From the NCBI GenBank assembly GCA_030605865.1, contig JAUWHN010000039.1, positions 1 through 8,910 of the forward strand: a DNA stretch of 8,910 bases. Direction: 5' to 3'. Below, in pieces: positions 1-5,442 of the stretch; positions within the stretch are counted from its first letter, which is position 1; each line of letters begins with the position of its first letter. A program made the translations under genes and the position numbers. Source of the stretch: Candidatus Portnoyibacteriota bacterium. GTDB lineage: Bacteria > Patescibacteriota > Minisyncoccia > RBG-13-40-8-A > JAUWHN01. The notes beneath the pieces are model-generated. The model ran no database searches. It saw only the letters and a list, made by a program, of their open reading frames with translations, and had not been told where the DNA came from.

Positions 1-1366
1 CAACATAGGTATAGCCACTAGGCAGAGTGTAGCTCTGGCCATCTGGGTTGGTAACCACCACATTCACAGCACCTGCTGTATGCTCAGGGGTGGTGACTTC
101 AATTTCAGTAGAACTAATCGTGTTGACAGTAGCAGGTGTTCCGCCAAAGGTAACATTATTAAGATTAAGGTCAAAGTTTGTACCATAAATGGTTACTGCT
201 GTTCCGCCTGCTGTTGGACCGCTAATCGGGTTTATAGAACTGATTGTGGGAAGAGGCGCGCAGCTTGGGTCATCTCGACAATAAGGAGAAATAACAGAAC
301 AAAGTTGTGAATCAGCACAATCTTGTTCTGTTGTCCAACCCGACCAAGAACCGAGACTACCAGTACAGCCTGCGTCACTGCCTGAACAATATTTATCTCT
401 GGTTCTTTTTTGGTAATCATCTCCGCAGCCTGTACCAGAACATTGGTATTCAGTTTCTGCTTCTGCTTGGCAAATAGCGGATGAATCATCAAAATTACAA
501 AGATTACTACAACAGGGTCCTGAGGTGCAATCGCATACTGGAGCGAATTGAATGCAAACCTCTCCTCCTTCATCCCAATCAGACCACTCGCCATTATTAT
601 TTTTGACTTGGTAGCGAAAATTGTAGCAATGACCGTCTGAACCAGTATAATTGAAATCATTAATAGTCGAAGAATAATCCTGCCAGGCTCCGCCATCAAT
701 ACTAATATCTACATTTCCTTCAGCTACTCCAAAACAACCACCTGATTCTTCTAAGTAAACCCAGAAGGTGGTGTAGTCAATGGTGCCAGTTGTATAAGAA
801 ATGTGGCTGTAAGTAACACCTTTATCTACTTTGACTACCCAATAACCAATCGTCTCGCCAGTCCAGCTACTTTCAAAACCACAGGCATCCTCGGCATAGA
901 CTTCCCATTGGTATATAGCACAGTCTCCTATATTAACCGGTCCCCACTGACTAATGCCTCCACTTCCTACCCAGTTACCAACACCAGTGCCATAAAGGAC
1001 AATACGGAAATGGGCCCTGACATCATCATTGTCTGAATCAGAAATCTGGACCTTAAAAGTAGGAATATAGTCTATTGTGGTATTATGAGGAGGAGCTATT
1101 AGAGTAGGAATATTAGGAGGAGAATCGCAAAAAGAATGACAGGCCAAATCAGCATAAGTACAACTGCCATAAAAACAGTAAAAGTCGCGAAAAGTTGTAC
1201 CTATACAAGTATCTTGAACATTGCAATCTTCTATCATGGTACCATCCTCCCATACTTCATCTCCTATACAATAAGTATCTTCGGCCCCTGTGTTCAGGGG
1301 GAAAAACAAAAGGGAAACAAGGATAGACAGAGTAAATAAAATAAAGAGTTTAATATTATGATTCAT
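1..1366 (-). CDS. Secreted Cys-rich surface protein with IPT/TIG domain (3' end outside window)
   Basis: An open frame runs without a stop from an ATG at 1366 to the window edge, giving 455 codons; the C-terminus is missing. Residues 1-28 are a clear signal peptide (basic start, hydrophobic core LFILFTLSILVSLLFF, probable cleavage after TGA before ED). A first Cys-rich module covers about 33-80 (C33, C48, C54, C64, C69, C76, C80). Residues about 85-275 look like beta-sandwich (Fn3/cadherin-like) sequence with an acidic SDSDNDD segment. A second Cys-rich module covers about 278-369 (14 Cys, starting CDCTSGPCC). WSDW occurs at 261-264 and WSGW at 341-344. An IPT/TIG domain starts near 373 (ISSINPISGPTAGGTAVTI) and is nearly complete at the edge. 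There are 26 cysteines in all, which fits an exported, disulfide-bonded protein. Likely role is adhesion or surface display; this is inference, and no enzyme motif is visible. No Shine-Dalgarno is evident. Smaller open frames on both strands inside it are shadows. Confidence 0.88.
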   Translation of the reverse strand, partial: MNHNIKLFILFTLSILVSLLFFPLNTGAEDTYCIGDEVWEDGTMIEDCNVQDTCIGTTFRDFYCFYGSCTYADLACHSFCDSPPNIPTLIAPPHNTTIDYIPTFKVQISDSDNDDVRAHFRIVLYGTGVGNWVGSGGISQWGPVNIGDCAIYQWEVYAEDACGFESSWTGETIGYWVVKVDKGVTYSHISYTTGTIDYTTFWVYLEESGGCFGVAEGNVDISIDGGAWQDYSSTINDFNYTGSDGHCYNFRYQVKNNNGEWSDWDEGGEVCIQFAPVCDCTSGPCCSNLCNFDDSSAICQAEAETEYQCSGTGCGDDYQKRTRDKYCSGSDAGCTGSLGSWSGWTTEQDCADSQLCSVISPYCRDDPSCAPLPTISSINPISGPTAGGTAVTIYGTNFDLNLNNVTFGGTPATVNTISSTEIEVTTPEHTAGAVNVVVTNPDGQSYTLPSGYTYV

Positions 1367-1396
1367 GTTTTAATTATCTGGATTTCCAATCCAATG

Positions 1397-1413
1397 TAAT
1401 TACGTAGTAATTA
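1397..1413. promoter_or_regulatory. Operator-like palindrome over the -10/start site
   Basis: TAATTAC-GTA-GTAATTA is a perfect 7-base inverted repeat with a 3-base centre. It covers part of the -10 box and the predicted transcription start of the divergent minus-strand gene, which is where a repressor dimer would bind. The function is inferred from position; AT-rich palindromes can arise by chance. A second small inverted repeat (TGGATT-TCC-AATCCA, 1379-1393) lies in the same leader. Confidence 0.35.
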
Positions 1414-1438
1414 TAGCAAATAAAATAATAAATGAAAA
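1410..1438 (-). promoter_or_regulatory. Promoter of the Cys-rich surface protein gene
   Basis: Read on the minus strand, TTTTCA (1438-1433) is followed after 17 bases by a perfect TATAAT (1415-1410), with TGC directly before it giving an extended -10 (TGnTATAAT). The predicted transcript starts near 1403, about 37 bases before the ATG at 1366. The -10 box is overlapped by the palindrome at 1397-1413. Confidence 0.6.
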
Positions 1439-1459
1439 ACAGTTGTCCGCGCCCCTTTC

Positions 1460-1487
1460 TTGTTTTTATTTCTCTATCTTGTATAAT
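1460..1487 (+). promoter_or_regulatory. Promoter of the 1518-2024 gene
   Basis: TTGTTT (1460-1465) and a perfect TATAAT (1482-1487) are separated by 16 bases. The predicted start near 1494 leaves a leader of about 24 bases with no Shine-Dalgarno sequence before the ATG at 1518. Confidence 0.5.
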
Positions 1488-1517
1488 AAAATTAGACAAT
1501 GATTAACCTCTAAGCGC

Positions 1518-2024
1518 ATGGCAAAAAAACTTCTTATTATAATAGTAATTATCTTAATAGTTGCCTTAGTTGTTTTGGCAATTGTTTTTATTAATCCCAA
1601 AAAAGAAGGAGAAGTAGAAGAAGTAGAAGAAGTAAAAGAAGCAGAAGAAAAAGTTGAACCCGAAGAAAAAGGCCCGGCCATTACTGAGGAAATTTACGGT
1701 CTCTCTGGTGAAATCAAAGAAATTAAAGACAGAACTCTTTTAGTAGAGGTTAATATTCTTTTGACTGATCCAATGAAAAAACCGCTAAGGCAAACGGTTA
1801 AAATAGTAACTACTGATGAAACCAGAATTCTTAAACTAAAATTTCCTGAAGAAATTCCCGAAGGTAGTACTGAACCGATTTTTCCAGAAAAGACTGAGAT
1901 AAGCTTTGACGATTTAAAAGTAGGAGATAAAGTAGATATTGAGATACCTGACAATGTTTACGAAAAGATTATAAACAATCTTGAAATCGTAGCCAGTACC
2001 AGTATTATCAGTGTAATAAAATAA
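1518..2024 (+). CDS. Membrane-anchored protein with acidic linker and beta-rich domain, unknown function
   Basis: The 168-residue protein begins MAKK and then a very hydrophobic segment (about 4-25), most likely a single membrane anchor or uncleaved signal. Residues 30-51 form a Glu/Val-rich low-complexity linker encoded by four near-identical 9-base repeats (1611-1646). The rest (about 58-168) is a compact domain of alternating beta-strand sequence, with GEIKEIKDRTLLVEV near 64 and DDLKVGDKVDIEI at 131-143. This resembles the small beta-barrel (OB-like, DUF5666-type) domains common in anchored bacterial proteins; I base that on pattern only. The domain probably sits outside the membrane. It is the first gene of the plus-strand block and has its own promoter. 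The ATG was chosen because it sits directly before the anchor and downstream of a TATAAT box. I do not recognise a specific function. Confidence 0.8.
   Translation: MAKKLLIIIVIILIVALVVLAIVFINPKKEGEVEEVEEVKEAEEKVEPEEKGPAITEEIYGLSGEIKEIKDRTLLVEVNILLTDPMKKPLRQTVKIVTTDETRILKLKFPEEIPEGSTEPIFPEKTEISFDDLKVGDKVDIEIPDNVYEKIINNLEIVASTSIISVIK
1611..1646 (+). repeat. 9-base tandem repeat encoding the Glu-rich linker
   Basis: Four in-frame units based on GAAGTAGAA (GAAGTAGAA, GAAGTAGAA, GAAGTAAAA, GAAGCAGAA) encode EVE-EVE-EVK-EAE. The unit is a multiple of three, so copy-number change would lengthen or shorten the linker without shifting the frame. Confidence 0.75.
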
Positions 2025-2027
2025 ACC

Positions 2028-2047
2028 CCGCACCTTTTAAGATGCGG
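2028..2047. terminator. Imperfect hairpin after the 1518-2024 gene
   Basis: CCGCA and TGCGG pair around an inner CTT/AAG stem with one C-A mismatch and a 2-base loop. It starts four bases after the stop codon. There is no T-run downstream on the plus strand, so it is weak as an intrinsic terminator and might instead be an mRNA-stabilising or processing hairpin. Confidence 0.35.
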
Positions 2048-2065
2048 AGTAAATAAGAACCAAAT

Positions 2066-2173
2066 ATGAAACAAAAACAAGCCATAAAAATAGTAAGGAT
2101 ATTTTGGCTTTTTTTAGTTATTCTGGTAATTTTAGGTATGTTTGCGTATTTGCTCATACCCTTAATCGGATAG
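2066..2173 (+). CDS. 35-residue single-pass membrane peptide, unknown function
   Basis: ATG at 2066 to TAG at 2171-2173 encodes MKQKQAIKIVRIFW followed by a hydrophobic stretch (about 12-34: FWLFLVILVILGMFAYLLIP), so a basic cytoplasmic tip plus one membrane helix. The stop is separated by a single base from the ATG of the FtsB/DivIC-like gene. That gene has no Shine-Dalgarno of its own, so ribosomes finishing this peptide may re-initiate there. Reality is supported by the fit between the preceding gene and the next start, the positive-inside charge pattern and the tight spacing. It could be a leader whose main role is translational coupling, or a small partner of the division protein. No family is recognised. 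Confidence 0.6.
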   Translation: MKQKQAIKIVRIFWLFLVILVILGMFAYLLIPLIG

Positions 2174-2174
2174 T

Positions 2175-2546
2175 ATGAACAAATTATTATCTTCTCCTCT
2201 CGTTATCTTCCTCCTTGTCCTAATCTTAATTGGGACTATTGCTGTTGTAGGAAAAGAAAGTTATCGGAAATACCAGATAGATAAAGAGGTTGGAGGAATT
2301 AAAAAAGAAATAGAGTCTTTAAAAGAAAAAAATCAAGCCCTGTCCAATCTCTTGGATTATTTTAATTCAGAGGAATCTTTGGAAAAAGAAGCCCGGCTTA
2401 AACTTAATCTTCTAAAAGAAGGAGAGAAATTAGTGATAATAACTCCAAATAAAAAAACTGATTCAGAAAATCAGTTTTCAGAGGATATCGAAGAAAAACA
2501 GCCCTCCAATTTCGAAAAGTGGCTGAAATATTTATTTAAAGATTAA
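2175..2546 (+). CDS. Septum formation initiator, FtsB/DivIC-like
   Basis: The 123-residue protein has a short cytoplasmic N-terminus, one membrane helix (about 8-26), a coiled coil (about 30-64, with EIESLKEKNQAL) and a conserved-looking segment at 65-89 (SEESLEKEARLKLNLLKEGE). This order, and the EKEARxKLxLxKEGE motif, are those of the FtsB/DivIC family. These bitopic proteins pair through their coiled coils with FtsL-type proteins and help recruit and activate the septal peptidoglycan machinery. The C-terminal 30 residues are a charged tail ending in an aromatic patch (FEKWLKYLF). It follows the 35-residue membrane peptide by one base, suggesting coupled translation. FtsL itself is not seen; the upstream peptide is too short and lacks a coiled coil. 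Family assignment is confident, FtsB versus DivIC is not. Confidence 0.85.
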   Translation: MNKLLSSPLVIFLLVLILIGTIAVVGKESYRKYQIDKEVGGIKKEIESLKEKNQALSNLLDYFNSEESLEKEARLKLNLLKEGEKLVIITPNKKTDSENQFSEDIEEKQPSNFEKWLKYLFKD

Positions 2547-2618
2547 CCTTATTAACCTTCCAAAAGCTAAAATTAGCCTAAAACGAGCTGTTGAAGTTGG
2601 GGTAAGATTTTAAGTAGG

Positions 2619-4157
2619 ATGCAAAAGAAAGAATATCTAAAAATCGGCTTTTCGCCGGATATAAAAAACCCCAAAGACAGACGCACTTTTCGCTTGCTTG
2701 AAATTCTGCCCGGGGCCTTAAGTTGGCTAACAATCTTAGCAGTAATTTTCTTATCTTGGCAACGTCCGGTTTGGGTTGCTATTTTTATAATCTGTTTTGA
2801 TGTTTATTGGCTTTTAAAAACTATTTTCTTATCTTTTTACCAACAGGCTTCTTTTAGAAAGATGAGAGAAAATTTAAAAATTGATTGGTTGAAAAAATTA
2901 GATGAATTGCCAGCTAAAAATTGGGAGGAGGTATATCATTTAATAATTTTGCCGATGTATAAAGAGGGATTGGAAGTCGTCCGACCAACCTTCCAGGCCC
3001 TAGCTAATTCAAAATATCCTTTGGATAAACTTATTGTTGTGTTAGCTATTGAAGAACGAGTAGGAGAACAGGCTCAAAAAATAGCCAAAGCTATCAAAAA
3101 AGAATTCAACAATAAATTCTTCCAGTTTTTGATCACTACTCATCCCAAGAATATCTCCGGCGAATTAGCTGGCAAGGGCTCCAACGAAACCTGGGCCAGT
3201 CGAATTGCTAAAAAAGAAATTATTGACCCTCTTAGAATTCCTTACGAAAATATCATTATCTCCTCGTTTGATATTGATACCCAGGTTTATCCTTATTATT
3301 TTGCCTGTTTGACTTATCATTATTTAACCTGCAAAGAACCTTTGCGTTCCAGTTTCCAACCCGTTCCTATCTATAATAATAATATTTGGGATGCTCCAGC
3401 TATTTCTCGAGTGGTTGCTATGGGAGCTACTTTCTGGCACATGATTCAGCAGGAAAGACCAGAAAGAATGTCAACCTTTTCTTCCCACTCAATGAGTTTT
3501 AAAGCTGTTGCGGAGATGGATTTTTGGCCAGTTAAAAATGTTAACGAAGATTCCCGTATTTTCTGGAAATCATTACTGTTTTATGACGGTAATTATCAAA
3601 ATGTGTCTTTATACTATCCGGTTTCCATGGATGCTAATTTGGCTGATAATTTTTTCCAGACTTTAATTAATGTTTTCAAACAACAAACTCGCTGGAGTTG
3701 GGGAGTAGAAAATGTTCCTTACTTTACTTTTGGGTGTTTAAAAAACAAGGCTATGGCCTTGAAAAAGAAAATTTATCATTTATTTCACCATTGGGAGGCA
3801 TTTTGGTCCTGGGCAACTAATTCTTTATTAATTTTTATGCTTGGTTGGCTACCTTTGTTCTTAGGAGGAGAAGAGTTCAACCGGACTGTTCTTTCCTATA
3901 ACTTGCCTCGGATAACCCGGACAATTATGATTTTAGCTATGATTGGCTTAGTAGGTTCAGCTTTTTATGCTTTACGGCTTTTGCCTTCTCGCCCGGAAAA
4001 ATATAAAGGTAGAAAATATATCTGGATGATTCTTCAATGGATTTTGGTCCCCATAGTGATGATTGTTTTTGGCGCCATCCCGGCTTTAATTTCCCAAACC
4101 CGATTGATGTTAGGAAAATATATGGGGTTTTGGGTGACAAGAAAGGAAAGGAAATAA
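2619..4157 (+). CDS. Membrane GT2-family glycosyltransferase
   Basis: The 512-residue protein has two N-terminal membrane helices (about 28-46 and 50-72), a cytoplasmic GT-A domain, and three or more C-terminal helices (about 400-417, 434-454, 467-492). GT2 marks are visible in order: LPMYKEG at 111-117 (nucleotide-binding entry strand), AGKGSNETWASR at 184-195, the metal-binding DxD (DID at 218-220), the acceptor-site acidic pair in NEDSRIFWK (E310, D311), and QQTRW (355-359), the QxxRW motif of processive synthases such as cellulose and hyaluronan synthase. It therefore probably transfers sugars from an NDP-sugar to a growing envelope or exported polysaccharide; the sugar is not predictable. 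The ATG at 2619 is the only start before residue 82 that keeps the first helices, though its upstream GTAGG is too close to be a normal Shine-Dalgarno. It is last in the plus-strand block and converges on the PD-(D/E)XK gene 15 bases away. Confidence 0.88.
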   Translation: MQKKEYLKIGFSPDIKNPKDRRTFRLLEILPGALSWLTILAVIFLSWQRPVWVAIFIICFDVYWLLKTIFLSFYQQASFRKMRENLKIDWLKKLDELPAKNWEEVYHLIILPMYKEGLEVVRPTFQALANSKYPLDKLIVVLAIEERVGEQAQKIAKAIKKEFNNKFFQFLITTHPKNISGELAGKGSNETWASRIAKKEIIDPLRIPYENIIISSFDIDTQVYPYYFACLTYHYLTCKEPLRSSFQPVPIYNNNIWDAPAISRVVAMGATFWHMIQQERPERMSTFSSHSMSFKAVAEMDFWPVKNVNEDSRIFWKSLLFYDGNYQNVSLYYPVSMDANLADNFFQTLINVFKQQTRWSWGVENVPYFTFGCLKNKAMALKKKIYHLFHHWEAFWSWATNSLLIFMLGWLPLFLGGEEFNRTVLSYNLPRITRTIMILAMIGLVGSAFYALRLLPSRPEKYKGRKYIWMILQWILVPIVMIVFGAIPALISQTRLMLGKYMGFWVTRKERK

Positions 4158-4172
4158 AAAAAAACAGCTCCT

Positions 4173-4853
4173 TTATTGATTGCTCCAAAGACAATATTCG
4201 CATTGGGAATGGCGCTCAGGAACTGGTCCTTTCAAGAAATTAACCGCCTCTTTTAATAATTCTCTTGCTTTGTTAATGTCAATATCTATCTTAATTGTCT
4301 TTATATTAAATTTAACAATACCGTTTTCTTGGACTGCGTTGGGATAATAATAAACTAAATAAGCAAAGTCTTTAACTGGATAGCCGTTTTCTTCCAGCAT
4401 AAGCCCATAACAGCTTAATTGATTGCCGTAATATTTTTCAGAGTCACCTTCCCGGGGAGGAAATCCCCGGGTTTTATAATCAAGAGGAATATAGCGGGTT
4501 TGTTCTGGGCTTGCTGCTTGATCTATTAAACAATCATCCAGCGCGCCAAATAAAGTAATTCCGAGCGTCTTATCTTGATATTCTAATCCCGTTCGCCAAT
4601 TCCGCCATTTATTTAAAAGTTTTAAGTCTGGAAATAATTTTTCTTTTACTTGGTTTTGCAATTCAGGTGGCAGTTCTCCTTTTTTCCGATATTTATCAAA
4701 ATAAATTTTAATCACATTGTCCATTCCTGATGGAAGAGACGGAAAAATCCCTCGTGGCCGATGAATTCTTTTATTTATATGCAACCAAAAACAGCGCGGA
4801 CAATCTATAAATAAATTAAGAGTTGATGGAGAGAGTCTTAACGGATAATTCAT
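4173..4853 (-). CDS. PD-(D/E)XK (RecB/Cas4-like) nuclease with four-Cys Fe-S motif
   Basis: The 226-residue protein has the order of RecB/Cas4-type nucleases: LSPSTLNLFIDCPRCFW near the N-terminus (C18, C21), motif II with GALDD (D106) at 103-107, motif III DYK (D125, K127), the QxxxY helix motif (Q145, Y149), and CEYCLW at the C-terminus (C218, C221). N- and C-terminal Cys pairs bracketing the nuclease core are known to hold a [4Fe-4S] cluster in Cas4, AddB and Dna2. The expected activity is metal-dependent, single-strand-specific DNA cleavage, probably in DNA repair or recombination. No CRISPR array or cas genes are present, so I do not call it Cas4. Here two Cys lie N-terminal, whereas Cas4 and AddB usually have one N-terminal and three C-terminal, so the cluster layout is unusual. 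It follows the upstream membrane-protein gene by three bases, with no Shine-Dalgarno, so the two are probably co-transcribed and coupled. A GC-rich hairpin lies at codons 128-135, next to the catalytic lysine. Confidence 0.82.
   Translation of the reverse strand: MNYPLRLSPSTLNLFIDCPRCFWLHINKRIHRPRGIFPSLPSGMDNVIKIYFDKYRKKGELPPELQNQVKEKLFPDLKLLNKWRNWRTGLEYQDKTLGITLFGALDDCLIDQAASPEQTRYIPLDYKTRGFPPREGDSEKYYGNQLSCYGLMLEENGYPVKDFAYLVYYYPNAVQENGIVKFNIKTIKIDIDINKARELLKEAVNFLKGPVPERHSQCEYCLWSNQ
4451..4475 (+). terminator. Intragenic terminator-like GC hairpin, antisense to the nuclease gene
   Basis: CCCGGGGA (4451-4458) and TCCCCGGG (4464-4471) pair perfectly around the loop GGAAA, and TTTT follows at 4472-4475. 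On the plus strand this has the form of an intrinsic terminator. It lies about 300 bases past the end of the glycosyltransferase gene and could stop its transcript, since no good hairpin is found in the 15-base gap between the two genes. The same DNA encodes residues 128-135 of the nuclease on the other strand. Confidence 0.4.
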
Positions 4854-4856
4854 AAA

Positions 4857-5246
4857 TCAATTGTTATTCGAAAAAAATTGTAACGCATCAATTACTGCAT
4901 CTAAAAAATACTCCATATCTTTTTCTAAATTCCCACCTAAAACTATTTCATCAAACAAAGTTTTCAAAACCCCGCTGTTGGTTCTCAAAACTGCTCTTTC
5001 TAACGCGGCTGTTGTATTCTTCGCCCCCTCTTCTCTCTTGAGCTGCTCAAATTTTTCCAAGACCACAGCATAAGAATGAATTGTTTCTAACTTTTCCCGC
5101 GGCCCAATCTCGGCAAACTCTTTTTTTAGATTACTAACTTTCACCCCAAAATAAACAGCAAGGCTAAAACCAACCACCAGCAGCACGGCTAAGGCGATAA
5201 TTAAAGTATTGGTATTCAAGTATGTTTTCTTAATTCTCCTAAACAT
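4857..5246 (-). CDS. Single-pass membrane protein, unknown function
   Basis: From the ATG at 5246 the product is 129 residues: a basic tip (MFRRIKK), one membrane helix (about 14-34), and a soluble part rich in charged helices (VSNLKKEFAEIGPREKLETI and onward) ending FFSNNN. The stop is TGA. An in-frame TTG at 5270 would add eight residues (MIRIIRNF); I prefer the ATG because it gives a normal short positively charged tip and TTG has no ribosome site, but neither start has a good Shine-Dalgarno. Residues from about 85 (TTAALERAVLRTNSGVLKTL) look like a helical bundle. It is followed after three bases by the PD-(D/E)XK gene and has a candidate promoter at 5321-5349. I recognise no family. The topology would leave the helical part outside the cytoplasm. 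Confidence 0.7.
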   Translation of the reverse strand: MFRRIKKTYLNTNTLIIALAVLLVVGFSLAVYFGVKVSNLKKEFAEIGPREKLETIHSYAVVLEKFEQLKREEGAKNTTAALERAVLRTNSGVLKTLFDEIVLGGNLEKDMEYFLDAVIDALQFFSNNN

Positions 5247-5294
5247 AAAATTTCTAATTATCCTAATCAATGCCCAATGATTAAATATCTAATG

Positions 5295-5308
5295 TCTAAA
5301 ATTTTAGA
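5295..5308. repeat. 14-base perfect palindrome TCTAAAATTTTAGA
   Basis: This self-complementary sequence lies in the leader of the minus-strand membrane-protein gene, six bases from the GTATAC palindrome. It may be a regulator site, or simply an AT-rich chance palindrome. Confidence 0.35.
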
Positions 5309-5314
5309 AATTGG

Positions 5315-5327
5315 GTATACTGTATAC
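5315..5327. promoter_or_regulatory. Operator-like palindrome GTATACTGTATAC
   Basis: Two GTATAC half-sites, each itself self-complementary, flank a central T. The element covers the candidate minus-strand -10 box (5321-5326) and sits in the divergent region between the membrane-protein gene and arfB. A bound dimer could block the minus-strand promoter. Function is inferred from position. Confidence 0.4.
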
Positions 5328-5349
5328 TTCTAATCTACCAGAATATTAA
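5321..5349 (-). promoter_or_regulatory. Candidate promoter of the membrane protein/nuclease pair
   Basis: On the minus strand TTAATA (5349-5344) is followed after 17 bases by TATACA (5326-5321). The predicted start near 5314 gives a leader of about 68 bases before the ATG at 5246, containing the palindrome at 5295-5308. Confidence 0.4.
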
Positions 5350-5389
5350 CTTTATGTAAACCCCGCAAAGGAATTCTGCAAGATAAATA

Positions 5390-5418
5390 TTACAAAAAAT
5401 AGGATTATGTGATAGAAT
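5390..5418 (+). promoter_or_regulatory. Candidate promoter of arfB
   Basis: TTACAA (5390-5395), 17 bases, then TAGAAT (5413-5418), preceded by TGA giving an extended -10. The start would fall near 5425, so the transcript would begin almost at the Shine-Dalgarno sequence, with a leader of about 18 bases. Confidence 0.45.
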
Positions 5419-5424
5419 ATAAAG

Positions 5425-5434
5425 AAGGAGGTGA
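5425..5434 (+). promoter_or_regulatory. Near-perfect Shine-Dalgarno that sets the arfB start
   Basis: AAGGAGGTGA matches the complement of the usual 16S rRNA 3' end over ten bases and ends eight bases before ATG 5443. The GTG at 5431 is part of this site and so is not the start codon. Confidence 0.85.
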
Positions 5435-5442
5435 TTAAAATT

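Noticed and set aside
232..699. Minus-strand open frame of 155 codons with hydrophobic content
   Set aside because: It lies in another frame inside the Cys-rich secreted protein gene, whose own frame runs uninterrupted for 455 codons with signal peptide and IPT/TIG domain.
803..1339. Plus-strand open frames at 803-1036 and 1136-1339
   Set aside because: Antisense shadows of the secreted protein gene, without promoter, ribosome site or recognisable domain.
1466..1954. Minus-strand Ser/Thr-rich frames at 1466-1681 and 1694-1954
   Set aside because: Ser/Thr runs are the antisense of the Glu-rich repeats and other codons of the 1518-2024 gene.
2544..2612. Short open frame ending LPKAKISLKRAVEVGVRF between the FtsB-like and glycosyltransferase genes
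   Set aside because: It has no ATG, GTG or TTG start with ribosome site and overlaps the end of the FtsB-like gene; probably chance.
4037..4243. Plus-strand frame across the end of the glycosyltransferase, and the minus frame 3937-4203
   Set aside because: Both are overlapping frames of the well-supported glycosyltransferase and nuclease genes.
4173..4853. Reading the nuclease as Cas4 of a CRISPR adaptation module
   Set aside because: No repeats or cas1/cas2 genes are in the window and the Cys pattern differs from typical Cas4.
4857..4859. Possible UGA recoding (Gracilibacteria/SR1-type code)
   Set aside because: TGA here is followed within three bases by the next gene's ATG and no conserved protein in the window contains in-frame TGA.
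4861..5073. Plus-strand open frame of 70 codons
   Set aside because: Antisense to the membrane-protein gene, Ser/Lys-rich shadow composition, no ribosome site.
5431..5442. GTG start for arfB giving four extra residues
   Set aside because: The GTG is part of the Shine-Dalgarno AAGGAGGTGA; ATG 5443 lies at the correct spacing and gives the family N-terminus.
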